Positions 42,297-50,394 are shown, counted from the first letter of the stretch. The stretch is DNA of 52,475 nucleotides from Dysgonomonas sp. HGC4 (GCF_001261715.1 NZ_CVRU01000049.1:1-52475), one strand, 5' to 3'. Made by a program: numbers and translations. Notes: a model not told the origin generated them from the letters alone.

Positions 42297-43367
42297 TTAC
42301 AGTTTATCAAAAAACATATCGAATATGAAATCTGTATCAGTAGGTCCACTAGCAGCTTCGGGGTGAAACTGAGCAGAGAAGAATGGCTTCGTTTTGTGAC
42401 GAATACCTTCATTAGTTCCATCATTTAGGTTGGTGAACAATGGTTCCCAATCTTCGCCTAGAGATGAGTTTGATACAGCAAATCCATGATTTTGAGAAGT
42501 AATGAAACATCTTTCACTATTTGCTAATCTTACAGGTTGATTGTGGCTACGGTGTCCGTATTTCAATTTGTAAACAGTAGCACCTCCTGCTTTTGACAGC
42601 AGTTGATTACCCATACAAATTCCACAGATAGGCTTACCTGTTTCCATTGCTTTGCGTATATTTTGTACTGTTACTTCACAAAAATCAGGGTTACCCGGTC
42701 CATTAGAAATAAACAATCCGTCAAACTCTATTTGATTAAAATCATAATCCCAAGGCACACGTATAAGAGTGATGTCTCTCTTCAAAAGACAGCGTATTAT
42801 ATTGTGCTTCACTCCACAATCTACCATCACTACTTTCTTAGCTCCGGTTCCGTAAGTGATAACTTCTTTACAACTCGCTTTTGCAACCTGATTTTCGATA
42901 TTAGGGTCAAGAAAGTCAATTTCGTTCTCATCTCCAAAAACGATTTTACCTTTCATCGAACCTTTTTCTCTAAGAATTTTGGTCAACTCACGTGTATCAA
43001 TACCATAAACTCCCGGAACATTATGCTCTTTAAGCCATTCGCCCAGACTTTTCTTTGCATTCCAGTGAGAATATTCATGCGAGTAATCTGATATAATCAA
43101 ACCACTAATCTGAATTTTTTCCGACTCAAAAAAGTCTGAAATACCATTGGTAAAAGAATCCTCTGGAACTCCATAATTACCAACTAAAGGAAACGTAACT
43201 GTGAGGATTTGTCCTATGTAAGAAGGGTCGGTTAGACTCTCTGGATAACCCACCATAGCAGTACTGAATACCACTTCGCCGGCAGCCGCAGTTTCGGCAC
43301 CAAAAGACCTTCCGTCAAAGATAGTCCCATCATCAAGAATCAATCGTACAGGTTTGTCTGTCTGCAT
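42297..43367 (-). CDS. carA: Carbamoyl-phosphate synthase small subunit
   Basis: The 356-residue protein has the CarA N-terminal domain (LILDDGTIFDGRSFGAE, then STAMVGYPESLTDPSYIGQI) and a class I glutamine amidotransferase domain. The nucleophile Cys is in GICMGNQLL (about 243; the usual GHQ has Asn for His), and the His/Glu are in AQFHPEAASGP (about 337-339). It releases ammonia from glutamine and passes it to CarB. It starts the carAB operon, and its 160-nt leader carries an apparent attenuator. Confidence 0.96.
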   Translation of the reverse strand: MQTDKPVRLILDDGTIFDGRSFGAETAAAGEVVFSTAMVGYPESLTDPSYIGQILTVTFPLVGNYGVPEDSFTNGISDFFESEKIQISGLIISDYSHEYSHWNAKKSLGEWLKEHNVPGVYGIDTRELTKILREKGSMKGKIVFGDENEIDFLDPNIENQVAKASCKEVITYGTGAKKVVMVDCGVKHNIIRCLLKRDITLIRVPWDYDFNQIEFDGLFISNGPGNPDFCEVTVQNIRKAMETGKPICGICMGNQLLSKAGGATVYKLKYGHRSHNQPVRLANSERCFITSQNHGFAVSNSSLGEDWEPLFTNLNDGTNEGIRHKTKPFFSAQFHPEAASGPTDTDFIFDMFFDKL

Positions 43368-43425
43368 TTTGCGATAGAATTATTATATTAAAAATGAGTG
43401 TTTATTCGTTCACAGGTAGGTAAAA

Positions 43426-43460
43426 AAAAGGAACAAGAGTTACGAGAACCTGTTCCTTTT
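43426..43460 (-). terminator. Terminator hairpin in the carAB leader
   Basis: On the minus strand AAAAGGAACA pairs with TGTTCCTTTT across a 15-nt loop, and the run continues with T residues (the plus strand shows eight A at 43422-43429). It ends about 59 nt before the carA start and downstream of the predicted promoter, so it would stop transcription before carA unless prevented. Confidence 0.7.
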
Positions 43461-43490
43461 ATACCTTATATATTTTTTCGTTGTAATCAT
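43440..43490 (-). CDS. Possible carAB leader peptide (16 aa)
   Basis: ATG at 43490 opens a 16-codon frame (MITTKKYIRYKRNRFS) that stops at 43440 inside the loop of the terminator hairpin, so its last codons form the 5' arm of the stem. The ATG lies about 35 nt after the predicted transcription start. Such overlap is how leader peptides control attenuators: a ribosome in the frame would hide the arm. The peptide is basic and aromatic with no obvious amino-acid run. Chance is possible in AT-rich DNA. Confidence 0.4.
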   Translation of the reverse strand: MITTKKYIRYKRNRFS

Positions 43491-43531
43491 CTATAAATAT
43501 CGTCTCAAATACCCTATGAATATCTGAGTTA

Positions 43532-43539
43532 CAAAAGTA
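43532..43539 (-). promoter_or_regulatory. -7 promoter box of carAB
   Basis: The minus strand reads TACTTTTG, with a TTTA 18-19 nt upstream as possible -33. The predicted start near 43525 gives a leader of about 158 nt that includes the leader ORF and the terminator hairpin. Confidence 0.55.
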
Positions 43540-43666
43540 ATAATAATATTGTAATATTAAAGCATATTTTATTGATAAATAATTATAAATTCATATCTAA
43601 AAAAGGATGCAGGCAGAAAATCATTTCCACCTACATTATTCCTTTAACTAAATTCCCTATTCGTAT

Positions 43667-44143
43667 TTATTTTACATCCAATTCCATTTGTAAACGAAAC
43701 TCCTCTTTCGTTTCTTCCCACCGGTCGGCGACATTACCGAAAAGATTGAATGTATCTCTATCCATAAAATCATTTGTGTTCTTATAACTATGTATCATCG
43801 GATCGTAATAAGCCTCGGGAATACCTGTTTTTAAGAATTCTTCGCGACTCATCTCAAAAACCATACGATTATCTTTTACTTTGGTATATTTAAGCATTAA
43901 TGTAGTTATAGATATGGCTAATTTTTTCTGCTCAGGTGTATATATTTTCATAGGAGGAGTAATCGAATCGCCATTGAACAGAAGGCTATCAGGTATAATC
44001 AGAATATCTTTGATGCTGTCCGGCCAATGCCATTCTGCGTTTTGCGGAGTACTATTCACTGCATTTCCAATCAATCCACAGATAGGAAATATTGCTAAAA
44101 CTAATAAGATAAATAATCCTTTCTTTACAATTCCTTTATTCAT
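43667..44143 (-). CDS. Uncharacterised membrane-anchored or secreted protein, 158 aa
   Basis: The protein has an N-terminal hydrophobic helix (GLFILLVLAIFPICGLIGNAV, about 9-29) acting as anchor or signal peptide. The rest is soluble and acidic, with a segment FEMSREEFLKTGIPEAYYDP (about 99-118) that resembles a segment of the upstream neighbour (RVSEKECLKMGISPLEYRRV). It lies 10 nt downstream of that neighbour in a two-gene minus-strand operon. I recognise no family or function. Confidence 0.75.
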   Translation of the reverse strand: MNKGIVKKGLFILLVLAIFPICGLIGNAVNSTPQNAEWHWPDSIKDILIIPDSLLFNGDSITPPMKIYTPEQKKLAISITTLMLKYTKVKDNRMVFEMSREEFLKTGIPEAYYDPMIHSYKNTNDFMDRDTFNLFGNVADRWEETKEEFRLQMELDVK

Positions 44144-44153
44144 TTTGATGTTT

Positions 44154-44738
44154 TTACCTCATTAATTCCCACGACCCAAATCCTCCGCATTGGTCTCCAA
44201 TCTGAAGGTATAATTCACCATTGCAATTGCTACTCTTTAGAGCGATTTCCGTGGATCTAACCCAAAATTTTGTAGCATGCAGGCTATCTAAAGAAAAAGC
44301 ACCGCTTTGTACAGATACTCCGCATGTGATTATCGTATAAGGTAAGCTTTTAGGCACACAAGAATGAAATCTCACTTTCTTATAGCCTGCTGGAATAAAT
44401 ATTTTTTCCTTTACTGCTTGCATATCACTAACCTTGAAAAATCCACTTGTTTTATTTGAAAAAAGCATTTTTTGAGAACTATCCAGATTAATTCTTTGCC
44501 CTCCATGCTTTTCCGATTCAGCCACTAGCCTATTTATTTTACCCAAATCTACTATAACCCTTCGATATTCCAATGGAGAAATTCCCATTTTTAAGCATTC
44601 CTTTTCAGAAACACGCAAGCTGTATCTATTATTTTTTATATCAACATGCTTAAACAGCCCATCATTAATCTCCGCTGAACTATCTACTTTCATCTTCTGG
44701 CTTAATACATTACTTATTTGCTTCTGTCTTGTCTCCAT
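44154..44738 (-). CDS. Uncharacterised protein, 194 aa
   Basis: The protein has no signal peptide or membrane helix. The first half is helical and charged and includes RVSEKECLKMGISPLEYRRV (about 62-81), which matches the 158-aa neighbour in the S-x-x-E-x-L-K-x-G-I pattern. The second half is beta-rich with several Cys residues (FHSCVPKSL, ITCGVSVQSGAF, SNCNGELYLQIGDQCGGFG). I recognise no family. It starts the two-gene operon and is divergent from the 57-aa small-protein gene at 44898. Confidence 0.7.
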   Translation of the reverse strand: METRQKQISNVLSQKMKVDSSAEINDGLFKHVDIKNNRYSLRVSEKECLKMGISPLEYRRVIVDLGKINRLVAESEKHGGQRINLDSSQKMLFSNKTSGFFKVSDMQAVKEKIFIPAGYKKVRFHSCVPKSLPYTIITCGVSVQSGAFSLDSLHATKFWVRSTEIALKSSNCNGELYLQIGDQCGGFGSWELMR

Positions 44739-44860
44739 TTGTTTTTATTTATAATCAATTGATAAAGCATAAATACTATACTATACTTCATTACATAAAT
44801 AATTTTTATAGAAAGTAATAGACGAAATGAGCGATTTATCCATACTAAGTATATTTATTG

Positions 44861-44868
44861 TATTTTTG
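44861..44868 (+). promoter_or_regulatory. -7 promoter box before the 57-aa gene
   Basis: TATTTTTG matches TAnnTTTG and lies 29 nt upstream of the ATG at 44898. Confidence 0.5.
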
Positions 44869-44897
44869 TATTTTACAATTTAAAACAGAACGTTATT

Positions 44898-45071
44898 ATG
44901 ATGAAGCCCCGTCTTGGTATGACTGCCCGAACAGGAGAAAAATGTCCAAAAAGTGGAGTATGGAGAGCTATGGGAGTACCAGAAACTGTTACACAATCAG
45001 TTTCCAGAGGAAACAGAATGCCTGCACTTGGCAATAAAAATGTAGGCTGGAAACTTGTTATTATGTTCTAA
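44898..45071 (+). CDS. Small protein (57 aa) with GEKCPKSGVWR motif
   Basis: An ATG-ATG start opens a 57-residue frame. The protein has ARTGEKCPKSGVWRAMG (about 10-26), then RGNRMPALGNKNVGWKLV (about 38-55). The spacing Gly-x-x-Cys-Pro-x-Ser-Gly-x-Trp, later Gly-x-x-Met-Pro and a final Trp-x-Leu recalls a short motif I associate with small proteins in many bacteria, sometimes near secretion-system genes. I cannot name the family with certainty. It has a good -7 box 29 nt upstream, sits in an otherwise 400-nt gap and has non-random composition, so I take it as real. Confidence 0.65.
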   Translation: MMKPRLGMTARTGEKCPKSGVWRAMGVPETVTQSVSRGNRMPALGNKNVGWKLVIMF

Positions 45072-45136
45072 AAACATACTCAATATAATCGCTATTTTGT
45101 AGTTTATAATTATGACTTACAAGATAGTACGATAAA

Positions 45137-45751
45137 ATGCCGACTCCTATGAAAAAACTACTATTATTAATCTTACTAAGTGTTATTACAGCAAATCTAT
45201 CGGCTCAATACAATAGAGATAGAGATGATACATATAGAAATATATCAATTGATATATTGGGTGATTTACAATATTACAATAGTAACGGTTCTAAAGCATC
45301 ACTCAAGAAAAATATATTTGATGATGTAATATATAATGATAGCAGAAACAATGAAAGCAAATATACAAAAGAGCAATGGGCTGAGCTTTTAGAAAAATTT
45401 AATGGTGATAAGAAAGACTGTTTTGCTTGGCTTATCAGATTAAACAAAGGCTACGAAAATCAAAAAACAGAACATTCAAAGAATATATTCGGAGACGAAA
45501 TACGAAAAGATAATAGAGGTAATTCAGAAACCTATAAACGCGATATACTTGGCAATCTTGTTTACGAAAATAATAAAAATCAAAAAGCTACTTTCACAAA
45601 AGAATTATCAGATAGATGGAAATATGAGGATAGCAAGAACAACAGAAAGAGCTATTCTTATAGCGAATGGGAGAAACTTATAGAAAAATACCATTCCGAA
45701 GAAGCTATATTCAAACTATTAGTAAACCAATATCTACTGTCCGATTTGTAA
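45137..45751 (+). CDS. Secreted short-repeat protein, 204 aa
   Basis: The protein has a signal peptide (MKKLLLLILLSVITANLSAQ from the second ATG at 45149; the first ATG at 45137 adds MPTP). The mature part has four or five short repeats of about 20-25 residues with the pattern I-[FL]-G/D-D/N-x-x-x-Y-x-[DN]-x-x-x-N (NIFDDVIYNDSRNNES, NIFGDEIRKDNRGNSE, DILGNLVYENNKNQKA) joined to helical segments YTKEQWAELLEKF and YSEWEKLIEKY. It may bind a ligand on the surface or in the periplasm; I recognise no family. Confidence 0.75.
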   Translation: MPTPMKKLLLLILLSVITANLSAQYNRDRDDTYRNISIDILGDLQYYNSNGSKASLKKNIFDDVIYNDSRNNESKYTKEQWAELLEKFNGDKKDCFAWLIRLNKGYENQKTEHSKNIFGDEIRKDNRGNSETYKRDILGNLVYENNKNQKATFTKELSDRWKYEDSKNNRKSYSYSEWEKLIEKYHSEEAIFKLLVNQYLLSDL

Positions 45752-45766
45752 GTAACCTCTATATCA

Positions 45767-45797
45767 TTTAATTATTCCCTTCTCTTTATTATCTTTG
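45767..45797 (+). promoter_or_regulatory. Promoter of mutS2
   Basis: TATCTTTG at 45790-45797 is preceded by TTTA at 45767-45770 with 19-nt spacing, giving a leader of about 112 nt that contains palindrome copy 5. Confidence 0.55.
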
Positions 45798-45886
45798 CAT
45801 CCTCAAAATAAGTGCGATAAATAATTGATGCTGTTATTTTCTGGCACTACCATTGTAAAATAGAAATGCTTAACAAAGCAATAAAC

Positions 45887-45899
45887 AGGTCTGTGACCT
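45887..45899. repeat. AGGTCTGnGACCT palindrome, copy 5
   Basis: AGGTCTGTGACCT, identical to copies 1 and 2, lies in the predicted mutS2 leader, 17 nt before the GTG start. It is the only copy placed before a start codon rather than after a stop, apart from copy 2. Confidence 0.8.
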
Positions 45900-45915
45900 T
45901 TAGAGAAATAGAAAA

Positions 45916-48381
45916 GTGATATACCCCGATAATTTTGAATATAAGATAGGCTTCGATAAGATCAGACAATTTCTTACCGACAAATGCCTGAGCACCTTGG
46001 GAGAAGAGAAAGTATTTGATATGGCTTTTTCTTCCGATTTCGACTTGATACAAAGTCAACTTTCGCAAACAGAAGAATTTATACGCATCATTCAGGAAGA
46101 GGACAATTTTCCAGTCAATCACTTCTTTGATGTGCGTCCTGCACTGAAAAACATCAGAGTAGAAGGAACATGGTTAGACGAAAGTGCAGTATTTGACCTT
46201 CGCCGATCGTTACAAACCATCAGAGACATTGTTAGTTTCCTAAAAAAAGAAGATGAAGAAAATACCCCCTACCCACATCTACAAGAACTGGCGGGCGAGG
46301 TACTTATTTTCCCCCAACTTTTGACTAAGATAGATGCGATACTTGATAAATATGGAAGAATCAAAGACAATGCATCTTCTGATCTCAATCGTATCCGTAA
46401 GGAAATAACGCATGTATCGGGAGGTATTTCCCGAAGCTTAAATGCAATATTACGTGCTGCACAATCGGAAGGATTGGTAGAAAAAGATGTAACACCTACT
46501 ATGCGTGACGGTCGCTTGGTAATACCCGTTGCCCCCGCCTTCAAGCGTAAACTAAAAGGTATTGTACATGACGAGTCGGCATCTGGTAAAACCGTATTTA
46601 TAGAGCCTGCCGAAGTAGTGGAAGCCAACAATCGTATACGCGAATTGGAAAGCGAAGAACGCAGGGAAATTGTAAAAATACTTATTGCTTTTACAGACGA
46701 AGTACGTCCGTTGACACCCGATATAGTTCAATCGTATGAATTTTTGGCATGGATAGATTTTATTCGTGCTAAGGCTCGCTTTGCGTTAGATATTGAAGCT
46801 ATAAAACCAACTGTTGAAAACAAACAACAAGTTGGATGGGATAAGGCGAAACATCCTCTACTCTATCTATCACACAAGAAACAGAACAAATCGATCATAC
46901 CTCTTGATATTTGGCTAGACGACGAAAACCGACTACTTATTATATCAGGACCTAATGCTGGAGGAAAGTCCGTATGCCTTAAAACTGTCGGGTTACTGCA
47001 ATATATGGTACAATGCGGATTACTCATACCATTAGCCGAAAGTTCTAAAGTTGGTGTTTTTGATAAGATATTTATAGATATAGGTGACGAGCAATCAATA
47101 GAAAACGACCTAAGTACATACAGTTCTCACCTTACCAATATGAAAATGTTTGTGCGCAACTGCGATTCTAAATCACTGTTACTCATCGATGAATTTGGAG
47201 GAGGTACTGAACCCCAGATAGGTGGTGCTATTGCCGAATCGCTCTTGAAACGTTTTAACGAAAAAGAATCGTTTGGAGTAATTACAACGCACTATCAAAA
47301 TCTTAAGCATTTTGCCAACGAACACAAGGGTGTTGTAAATGGTGCTATGCTTTACGATCGGCACTTGATGCAACCCTTGTTTACATTATCAATAGGTAAT
47401 CCGGGAAGTTCGTTTGCTATAGAAATTGCACGCAAAATAGGTTTGCCCGAAGATGTAATTGCCGAAGCCTCAGAAATTGTAGGTAGCGATTATATCAATA
47501 TGGATAAGTATCTACAAGACATCGTTCGCGACAGACGCTATTGGGAAACCAAACGACAAAGTGTTCGACAAAAAGAAAAACGTTTAGAGGAAATAACCTC
47601 TCAATACGAAACAGACTTAACCGATGTTGGTAAACAACGTAAAGAGATTATTCGCCAAGCCAAGGAAGAAGCTCAACGTCTACTTTCGGAAGCAAATGCT
47701 AAAATAGAAAATACAATCCGCAGCATAAAAGAGGCTCAGGCTGAAAAAGAAAAAACGAAAGAAGTACGTCAAGGTCTAGCTGCTTTTAAAGAGAAGTTAG
47801 AAGCTGAAGATATTCAGATGGATGACAAAATCAGCCGTAAAATTCAGAAACTCCAAGAGAGAGAAAAGAATAAAAAGGAAAAGCCGAAAGTTACTAAAGA
47901 AGAAAAATTACAAACTATTTCTGTTGGAGACAGCGTCCGCATGAAAGGACAAACGTCGGCAGGAGAAGTAATGGATATCCAAGGCAAGAATGCTGTTGTA
48001 GCTTTTGGGATGATAAAATCAACCGTAAAACTGGAGACTCTCGAAAAAGTCAGCAAGAATCAAATCAAACGCGAATCTCAGAAAAGTACATTTGTCAGTT
48101 CTCAGACCAGCGATATGACTTACGATAAAAAGCTGAACTTCAAACAAGAAATTGATTTACGAGGAATGCGTGGTGAAGAAGCTCTACAAGCTGTAATGTA
48201 TTTCATTGATGATGCTATACAAATTGGAGCAGGACGTGTCCGCATACTTCACGGAACAGGAACGGGTGCTTTACGACTCATCATCAGAGATTATCTTCGC
48301 ACAGTACATGGCGTGAAGAATTATCAGGATGAGCATGTTCAATTAGGCGGATCAGGTATTACAGTAGTAGATTTAGAATAA
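45916..48381 (+). CDS. mutS2: MutS2 endonuclease/ATPase
   Basis: The 821-residue protein starts at a GTG (MIYPDNFEYKIGFDKIR, matching the usual MIYP start). It lacks the mismatch-recognition domain of MutS1, as MutS2 does. The ABC-type ATPase has Walker A SGPNAGGKSV (about 344-353) and Walker B LLLIDEFGGGTEP (about 420-432). A coiled region follows (about 530-660), then the Smr nuclease domain (about 745-821) with IDLRGMRGEEA and HGTGTGAL. MutS2 resolves branched DNA and acts on collided ribosomes. It has its own promoter and leader. Confidence 0.96.
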   Translation: MIYPDNFEYKIGFDKIRQFLTDKCLSTLGEEKVFDMAFSSDFDLIQSQLSQTEEFIRIIQEEDNFPVNHFFDVRPALKNIRVEGTWLDESAVFDLRRSLQTIRDIVSFLKKEDEENTPYPHLQELAGEVLIFPQLLTKIDAILDKYGRIKDNASSDLNRIRKEITHVSGGISRSLNAILRAAQSEGLVEKDVTPTMRDGRLVIPVAPAFKRKLKGIVHDESASGKTVFIEPAEVVEANNRIRELESEERREIVKILIAFTDEVRPLTPDIVQSYEFLAWIDFIRAKARFALDIEAIKPTVENKQQVGWDKAKHPLLYLSHKKQNKSIIPLDIWLDDENRLLIISGPNAGGKSVCLKTVGLLQYMVQCGLLIPLAESSKVGVFDKIFIDIGDEQSIENDLSTYSSHLTNMKMFVRNCDSKSLLLIDEFGGGTEPQIGGAIAESLLKRFNEKESFGVITTHYQNLKHFANEHKGVVNGAMLYDRHLMQPLFTLSIGNPGSSFAIEIARKIGLPEDVIAEASEIVGSDYINMDKYLQDIVRDRRYWETKRQSVRQKEKRLEEITSQYETDLTDVGKQRKEIIRQAKEEAQRLLSEANAKIENTIRSIKEAQAEKEKTKEVRQGLAAFKEKLEAEDIQMDDKISRKIQKLQEREKNKKEKPKVTKEEKLQTISVGDSVRMKGQTSAGEVMDIQGKNAVVAFGMIKSTVKLETLEKVSKNQIKRESQKSTFVSSQTSDMTYDKKLNFKQEIDLRGMRGEEALQAVMYFIDDAIQIGAGRVRILHGTGTGALRLIIRDYLRTVHGVKNYQDEHVQLGGSGITVVDLE

Positions 48382-48389
48382 GTTTCTTT

Positions 48390-49538
48390 TTACTTAAACT
48401 TAAGCCAAGTCCAGATAGGGTAGTGATCGGAATATTTCACATCGCCTACCGTACAGTTATAAGATTGCAAATTGAGGCTGTGCATTATATAGTCTATTCT
48501 AAAATAGAATCCATCTTCGTGATAGGTAATTCCCATACCACGACCTGTATATTTAAAAGAATCTAAGAAACTCCCCTTTATCGTTTCGTACGCATACGAT
48601 ATGGGGGGTTCATTAAAGTCCCCACAAACAATCATAGCATCAGTCTTATCTCGTTGCAGCTTTATACAGTCCGCAATAATATTGGCTTGCACAGCTCTTG
48701 CTTTAAAAGCAGGATCCAAGTGGCTACGAATAGTTTGAGTTACGGCATCCAGTTTATTCCTATTTCTATCAATAACCAACTCTTTAAACAGAATCTTATC
48801 TTCGTAAGTAAGCCTATTAGACTCTAAGTGATTATTCACTATGGTTACCGACTTTTTACCTATCTTGATTTCATACATTCCCGAACCGTTAAAAGCACTT
48901 TCAATAGGTACTCTAGCTACTTTCTCAATAGGGAACTTAGAATAGCATGCCAACCCATACATACACGAATTTATAGTATCTCCCAATCTTATTATCGACC
49001 GATAAGGGTATTCAACCATTATTGCATCCAATTCCTCCAAAGAGATTATCTTATCCGTATTATTTTTGCTTTTTTTCTCCTCCACAGCAAACTCCTGCAT
49101 ACAAATAATATCAGCTCCACTATTGGCTATATACGAAAATATAGGATTGTTCCGAGCCTCATCACCTGTTAACCAATCGAAGCCTCTGACATTATAAGAC
49201 ATAACCTTAAAGGTTTTAGAGGGAATAGTTTTAGTAGGAGAATTTAGAGGTATATAAGTACTAATGGCACTCCAACAAAAAACGAGAGCCACAAATTGGA
49301 TAACAGCATATTTCCAGCGAAGAAAAACAATCCAGACAATGAGAAAACAAATATTTATAAATAACAGAATTGGAAAACCCAATCCGAGATAAGATACAAA
49401 TACAAATTCGAACGGAGATGTTAGAGGTGCTAACGTAGAAAGAAACAACAATAAGAAAAATAATACGTTGAAAGAAAGGATCAGATACTTCAATCCTTTA
49501 CTTACGTTTATTGCCCAATACTTACCTTTAATACCCAT
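48390..49538 (-). CDS. Membrane-anchored endonuclease/exonuclease/phosphatase-family protein
   Basis: The 382-residue protein has three N-terminal hydrophobic helices (YLILSFNVLFFLLLFLSTLA, FVFVSYLGLGFPILLFINIC, YAVIQFVALVFCWSAI) and then an EEP-fold domain (about 105-382). The catalytic motifs are SYNVRGFDW, MQEFAVEE (Glu), NNHLESNR (His), CGDFNEPPIS (Asp-Asn) and KYSDHYPIWTWLKF (Asp-His). The domain cuts phosphodiesters or phosphomonoesters and should lie on the outer face of the inner membrane. Its 3' end is 8 nt from the mutS2 stop on the other strand. Confidence 0.9.
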   Translation of the reverse strand: MGIKGKYWAINVSKGLKYLILSFNVLFFLLLFLSTLAPLTSPFEFVFVSYLGLGFPILLFINICFLIVWIVFLRWKYAVIQFVALVFCWSAISTYIPLNSPTKTIPSKTFKVMSYNVRGFDWLTGDEARNNPIFSYIANSGADIICMQEFAVEEKKSKNNTDKIISLEELDAIMVEYPYRSIIRLGDTINSCMYGLACYSKFPIEKVARVPIESAFNGSGMYEIKIGKKSVTIVNNHLESNRLTYEDKILFKELVIDRNRNKLDAVTQTIRSHLDPAFKARAVQANIIADCIKLQRDKTDAMIVCGDFNEPPISYAYETIKGSFLDSFKYTGRGMGITYHEDGFYFRIDYIMHSLNLQSYNCTVGDVKYSDHYPIWTWLKFK

Positions 49539-49717
49539 AATTTATAACCCGTCTTTTCTTTTAAACAACGAAGATATACTTATCTGTTCAAATCGGTTGT
49601 ATTCTTTAATACTCTTTAATAGAAAAGAAACAATAAACATCAACATTTGTTTGCTTAAGCAATAAACTAAGAAGCCATTTTATAGGAATAAGAAAGTCTC
49701 GGATATAAGCACAAAAA

Positions 49718-49744
49718 AAGTTTCTTCTATGCGAGAAGAAACTT
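49718..49744 (-). terminator. Terminator with minus-strand T tract
   Basis: AAGTTTCTTCT (49718-49728) and AGAAGAAACTT (49734-49744) form an 11-bp stem with a 5-nt loop. Read on the minus strand it runs into seven T. It would end transcription coming from 49915-50367 or from the structured region next to it. Confidence 0.75.
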
Positions 49745-49763
49745 AATATCTATAATAATAAAA

Positions 49764-49818
49764 CCCGAATAGTGTTAGTAGCTTCGGGGTAGTTGTCTTA
49801 GAAGGGACATTCTACCCC
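49764..49818 (-). ncRNA. Structured region with two mutually exclusive hairpins
   Basis: On the minus strand GGGGTAG (49812-49818 arm) pairs with CTACCCC (49786-49792), with TGTC/GACA inside. Alternatively CCCGAA (49783-49788) pairs with TTCGGG (49764-49769) followed by TTTTATTATT. The two stems share bases 49786-49788, so only one can form. This is the shape of an attenuator or of a small RNA with its own terminator. A further small hairpin, CGAG-AAAG-CTCG, is at 49848-49859. No protein frame is seen in the 376-nt gap 49539-49914. Confidence 0.35.
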
Positions 49819-49914
49819 ATGCTTAAAAAATAATTAGTTAGTGTGCTCGAGAAAGCTCGTTCGTATTAATAGAGTACAAAAACTTCAAAATTCCATAAAT
49901 GAGGAAAAAAAATA

Positions 49915-50367
49915 TTAATCATTTTTGTAAGGAATGCTTTTCGACTCACAAATTTCAATGACTTGACTCTTCACTTTTTTCAAGTCATCGTATTTTAACC
50001 CACTGATATCCACTGTATATTGTTTACCATCGGTCTCTAACATTTTCAGATAGCTTATACCCAATGCAATTTCTCTTATACTAATCCATTCTGCTTTATA
50101 TACCGACTTTTGATTAGGCATCTTTACATAAATACTATCCGAGTTCATAATAAATATAGGACGGGCAGCCCATACTGTTGCATTCAGAATAAGAATAGCT
50201 CCTAATACTATAAGAACGAGTGACGCAAAAAAATCGAAAGTAAAAGTATTGGCCAGTGCTTGCATTACCGATTGATATAATCCCAAAAGAATTGCATAAC
50301 CTCCAACAATAAAAAATAAAGTCTTTTGACTTTTCGAGTCATTATAATTAATTACATATTCATTCAT
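49915..50367 (-). CDS. Small two-helix membrane protein, PH-like C-terminus
   Basis: The 150-residue protein has two membrane helices (TLFFIVGGYAILLGLYQSVM, about 16-35, and FASLVLIVLGAILILNATVW, about 47-66). A soluble C-terminal part (about 75-150, SIYVKMPNQKSVYKAEWISI then LEIxxYLK-like EIALGISYLKMLETDGKQYT) has the alternating strand pattern of small bacterial PH-type domains. No catalytic residues are seen. It has its own -7 box and is followed, 170 nt later, by a terminator. Confidence 0.75.
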   Translation of the reverse strand: MNEYVINYNDSKSQKTLFFIVGGYAILLGLYQSVMQALANTFTFDFFASLVLIVLGAILILNATVWAARPIFIMNSDSIYVKMPNQKSVYKAEWISIREIALGISYLKMLETDGKQYTVDISGLKYDDLKKVKSQVIEICESKSIPYKND

Positions 50368-50394
50368 AGTGCTTCTTTTTAATTTTATTTATGA

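Noticed and set aside
42603-43091. 162-codon plus-strand frame opposite carA
   Set aside because: It is antisense to carA and is Cys/Phe/His/Ile-rich without a pattern; it is a shadow frame.
43597-43655. Weak hairpin AAAGGATGCAGG / CCTACATTATTCCTTT downstream of the 158-aa gene
   Set aside because: The pairing is broken by mismatches and bulges and there is no clear T tract; it is too weak to call as a terminator.
49771-49820. Possible tRNA-like sequence on the minus strand (TTCTAAG anticodon-like loop)
   Set aside because: No acceptor stem, no normal T arm and the stems are better explained as two alternative hairpins.
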